A stretch of DNA of 8,772 nt, taken from Bacteroides sp. (GTDB lineage: Bacteria > Bacteroidota > Bacteroidia > Bacteroidales > Bacteroidaceae). This document shows, piece by piece, positions 7,184 to 8,772 of the stretch. The notes beneath the pieces were generated by a model, which worked only from the letters and a program-made list of their open reading frames with translations, made no database searches and had not been told where the DNA came from. The position numbers were made by a program, and so were the translations under genes. The DNA lies in contig JASLIW010000133.1 of NCBI GenBank assembly GCA_030152865.1, positions 1 through 8,772 of the forward strand, written 5' to 3'. The first letter of the stretch is position 1; every line of letters starts with the position of its first letter.

Positions 7184-7211
7184 AAGAGAAGAGGCCTTAG
7201 CCTCCTCTCTT
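7184..7211 (-). promoter_or_regulatory. Intercistronic hairpin between major fimbrillin and anchor genes (possible attenuator or mRNA stabiliser)
   Basis: Read on the minus strand, the 12-nt arms at 7211-7200 (AAGAGAGGAGGC) and 7195-7184 (GCCTCTTCTCTT) pair fully, with one G-U wobble and a 4-nt loop. The hairpin starts 20 nt after the stop of the first gene. Only a short pyrimidine-rich stretch (TTCCATCTCTCTT) follows, not a clean U-tract. It would therefore be a leaky terminator or a barrier to 3'-exonucleases rather than a full stop. On the plus strand the wobble becomes an A-C mismatch, so the structure favours the operon's own direction. Confidence 0.6.
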
Positions 7212-7231
7212 GGTATGTTGGCGGTACAGAC

Positions 7232-8521
7232 CTATTCTATACCTGGAGTAACATGCTCTTTAGTCCACTCTTTTACAGTAGCCGAAATAGTAAGGTCAGC
7301 TGCCTGTGCAGGATTATCTGTACCTGTACCATTGTCCTCTGGATTGTATAAGTCCTCATCGTCAAAATCACCATTGCCGTTCCAGTCTATCTGAGCCAAG
7401 TTGATTTGATAAATCTTTCCAGCTTGGTAGCCCGTATCAATGCTACCATTTGCATCCGACTTGAAATTGACAAAAGCAAAGAAACCTGTATTTTTCTCTA
7501 CTGTATTGTAGGTAGCACGTTTGGCTTCAGTAAGTGGGCTATCACCAATAATTACCTCTCCTACCTTATTGAGCTCATAACTATAGAGTTGCTTATCGCT
7601 CTTGAGCACAGCTAACTTTTCATTCTCTGGGCTGCTTCCCTCTAAAACATAAAGGAATGAGCTGCTACCATCATCCAGTTGCACTTTTTTAGCGCTCCCT
7701 TTGTCATCTTTTTTAGTTTCATAGATGTTGGCATTTAAGCGGAAAGCTATCTTCTGAATGTCTCCTGCAAACAAGTGATTTGCTGCTACTCTTTGCTTTG
7801 GGTCTTTTATAGATAGGTATTTGTCTGCATCTAGGTCTAGCCACAAATCACCTGTTTTGTCTTGGCTAGGGATAAACTTATCGGTATCTCCATAGCTATT
7901 GGTATACTCAGAAGGCGTAATCACATCTACATAGAGGTCTTTAACCAACTCTTGGTTGTATTTTACCTCGCCACCGATCTCCACTCGGGCAGCTGCAGGA
8001 ATTATATCTACCGTAGATTCGTAATTTTTGTGTCCATCACCACTGGCTGCTAGATCTTCTTGTATCGGAGCTGTTCCTGAGTAGAAGATGTTTGTTAGCC
8101 CTTTGTTTTCAGCAGTAGGTTGAATCTCTTTGACCAATCGTCCGTTGTAGCTAGGTGCAGACACCCCATCTTCCAAGATATTGGCAGTAATAAGTACAGT
8201 TTCTCTACCACCTAAGCTAATGGCTTCGAATGTTACTTTTTTAGTTTGTAGCTCTGTTAAATCTACAGTTTTAGAATCGACAACAGACGATCCCCTCATG
8301 ATGTAAACAGTCGTTGTTCCCACAATAGGGGTTGTTTCTGTAGGAGATTCGATTATTCCTCGAGCATTTGCTTGTATGTTTTTCTGTCCTGGTACTTGGA
8401 TATTTACTGTCAACAGGCTTTCTTTTGGGCTGTCGCTGCTTAGGTTGTCGCTGTTGCTACATGCAGTAGCTCCTAGAATAACTAAGCTCGCTAACATGAG
8501 TTTTTGTAACTTCTTTTTCAT
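7232..8521 (-). CDS. mfa1: Mfa1-family major fimbrial subunit, lipoprotein precursor
   Basis: This is a 429-residue precursor and the first gene of the fimbrial operon. The signal peptide MKKKLQKLML... ends in ATAC with Cys21 as the lipidation site, then a Ser/Asp-rich linker. The predicted first strand (LLTVNIQV) precedes Arg54 (NAR-GII). In P. gingivalis, Arg-gingipains remove such a segment to expose the acceptor groove for donor-strand polymerisation. The body carries RVEIGGEVKY, VDVITPSEY..YGD and NHLFAGD. The C-terminal block KIYQINLAQIDWNGNG (residues about 369-384) is typical of Mfa1-type fimbrillins and contains an EF-hand-like loop at 379-390. The tail ends VKEWTKEHVTPGIE. It is shorter than P. 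gingivalis Mfa1, but first-gene position before an Mfa2-type anchor supports the assignment as main stalk subunit. An in-frame TAA at 8534-8536 fixes the start. A candidate promoter lies about 110 bases upstream. The symbol is given at family level. Confidence 0.8.
   Translation of the reverse strand: MKKKLQKLMLASLVILGATACSNSDNLSSDSPKESLLTVNIQVPGQKNIQANARGIIESPTETTPIVGTTTVYIMRGSSVVDSKTVDLTELQTKKVTFEAISLGGRETVLITANILEDGVSAPSYNGRLVKEIQPTAENKGLTNIFYSGTAPIQEDLAASGDGHKNYESTVDIIPAAARVEIGGEVKYNQELVKDLYVDVITPSEYTNSYGDTDKFIPSQDKTGDLWLDLDADKYLSIKDPKQRVAANHLFAGDIQKIAFRLNANIYETKKDDKGSAKKVQLDDGSSSFLYVLEGSSPENEKLAVLKSDKQLYSYELNKVGEVIIGDSPLTEAKRATYNTVEKNTGFFAFVNFKSDANGSIDTGYQAGKIYQINLAQIDWNGNGDFDDEDLYNPEDNGTGTDNPAQAADLTISATVKEWTKEHVTPGIE
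7352..7387 (-). other. EF-hand-like loop coding segment in the 429-aa fimbrillin
   Basis: Residues 379-390 read DWNGNGDFDDED. Acidic or amide residues occupy positions 1, 3, 5, 7, 9 and 12 (D, N, N, D, D, D) with Gly at 6, which is closer to a complete calcium loop than the copy in the 433-aa paralog. Whether it binds metal is unknown. Confidence 0.45.
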
Positions 8522-8578
8522 TGTAATTGTAGTTTAATTGTGCTATGATTTTAATATAGTCTCTTTTTATTTAATTGA

Positions 8579-8594
8579 TTAGACTCAGGTCTAA
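8579..8594 (-). promoter_or_regulatory. Dyad in the leader of the fimbrial operon
   Basis: TTAGAC-TCAG-GTCTAA is a perfect 6-bp inverted repeat with a 4-nt spacer, 58 bases upstream of the first start codon and downstream of the candidate promoter. It could be an operator half-site pair or a small leader hairpin. Nothing else in the sequence decides between these. Confidence 0.3.
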
Positions 8595-8630
8595 CTATGA
8601 AAGGTAACGTTTATTGTTAGCTAATGTTTA

Positions 8631-8638
8631 CAAAAATA
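8631..8638 (-). promoter_or_regulatory. Candidate -7 element of the fimbrial operon promoter
   Basis: On the minus strand this reads TATTTTTG, a full match to the Bacteroidetes -7 consensus TAnnTTTG, and it is the only such match I found between 8522 and 8772. Transcription would start near 8624 and give a leader of about 100 nt. No convincing TTTG -33 element is present at the expected distance, which may mean that an activator is needed. The region just upstream contains the small dyad TTAAC-TCGAT-GTTAA (8654-8668). Confidence 0.45.
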
Positions 8639-8710
8639 GTAAAAATAAAGGCCTTAACTCGATGTTAAAGTGCTGATTAATGCCTTAAATAGTAGTGCTA
8701 CAATAAATAA

Positions 8711-8748
8711 AAGATAAAAAAGGCTTAGCTAATTTTAAGCTAAGCCTT
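8711..8748 (-). terminator. Minus-strand Rho-independent terminator of a gene beyond the right edge
   Basis: The arms AAGGCTTAGCT (8720-8730) and AGCTAAGCCTT (8738-8748) form a perfect 11-bp stem with a 7-nt loop. On the minus strand the stem runs into TTTTT (8720-8716) and then TATCTTT. On the plus strand no T run follows. It therefore closes a minus-strand transcript coming from outside the window and insulates the fimbrial promoter. Confidence 0.75.
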
Positions 8749-8772
8749 GCAAGGGTCCAATAGGAGTTTTAT

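Noticed and set aside
7161..8053. Plus-strand open frames at 7161-7394, 7406-7615 and 7862-8053
   Set aside because: They are antisense to the major fimbrillin or the intercistronic hairpin, have no family pattern, and their composition follows from the gene on the other strand.
8579..8748. Possible invertible (phase-variable) promoter bounded by inverted repeats
   Set aside because: The repeats at 8579-8594 and 8720-8748 are two separate hairpins with unrelated arm sequences, not one pair of recombination sites. No invertase gene is in the window.

Overview
The window looks like chromosomal DNA from a member of the Bacteroidales, most likely Porphyromonas or a close relative. The reasons are lipoproteins of the FimA/Mfa (type V) fimbrial families, a Bacteroidales-type HTH regulator family, A/T-rich ribosome-binding regions without clear Shine-Dalgarno sequences, and candidate promoters of the Bacteroidetes TAnnTTTG type. 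The species cannot be named from the sequence. The fimbrial genes on the minus strand look richer in G+C than the regulator genes (a by-eye impression, not a full count).

Layout from left to right: (1) bases 1-1395, plus strand: the 3' part of a large surface or fimbria-associated protein with a FISUMP-like C-terminus, cut by the left edge of the window and closed by a strong terminator hairpin. (2) 1396-1713: a 318-base A/T-rich intergenic region with candidate promoter and operator sequences. (3) 1714-3700, plus strand: two tandem paralogous HTH regulators, 16 nt apart, ending in a Rho-independent terminator. (4) 3787-8521, minus strand: a four-gene fimbrial operon converging on the regulators. 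In transcription order it encodes an Mfa1-type major fimbrillin (429 aa), an Mfa2/FimB-type anchor (291 aa), a second Mfa1-type fimbrillin (433 aa) and a Mfa3/FimC-like accessory or tip subunit (380 aa). (5) 8522-8772: the operon leader with a candidate promoter, and a minus-strand terminator for a gene beyond the right edge.

The four minus-strand genes fit one assembly pathway. All four products are exported as lipoproteins. Three carry an arginine at residues 45-54 that suits the Arg-protease maturation known for P. gingivalis fimbrillins, whereas the anchor has none there, as expected for a subunit that stays lipidated at the base. A stable hairpin between the first gene and the rest could give excess major subunit over anchor and accessory subunits. 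The regulator pair, placed between two surface-structure loci, is the obvious candidate for their control, but that link rests on position only.

The least ordinary points are the second full-length Mfa1-type stalk paralog placed after the anchor gene, an EF-hand-like DWNG(D/N)G loop conserved at the same distance from the C-terminus in both stalk proteins, a C-terminal tail shared between the major subunit and the anchor, and the uncharacterised paired HTH regulators.
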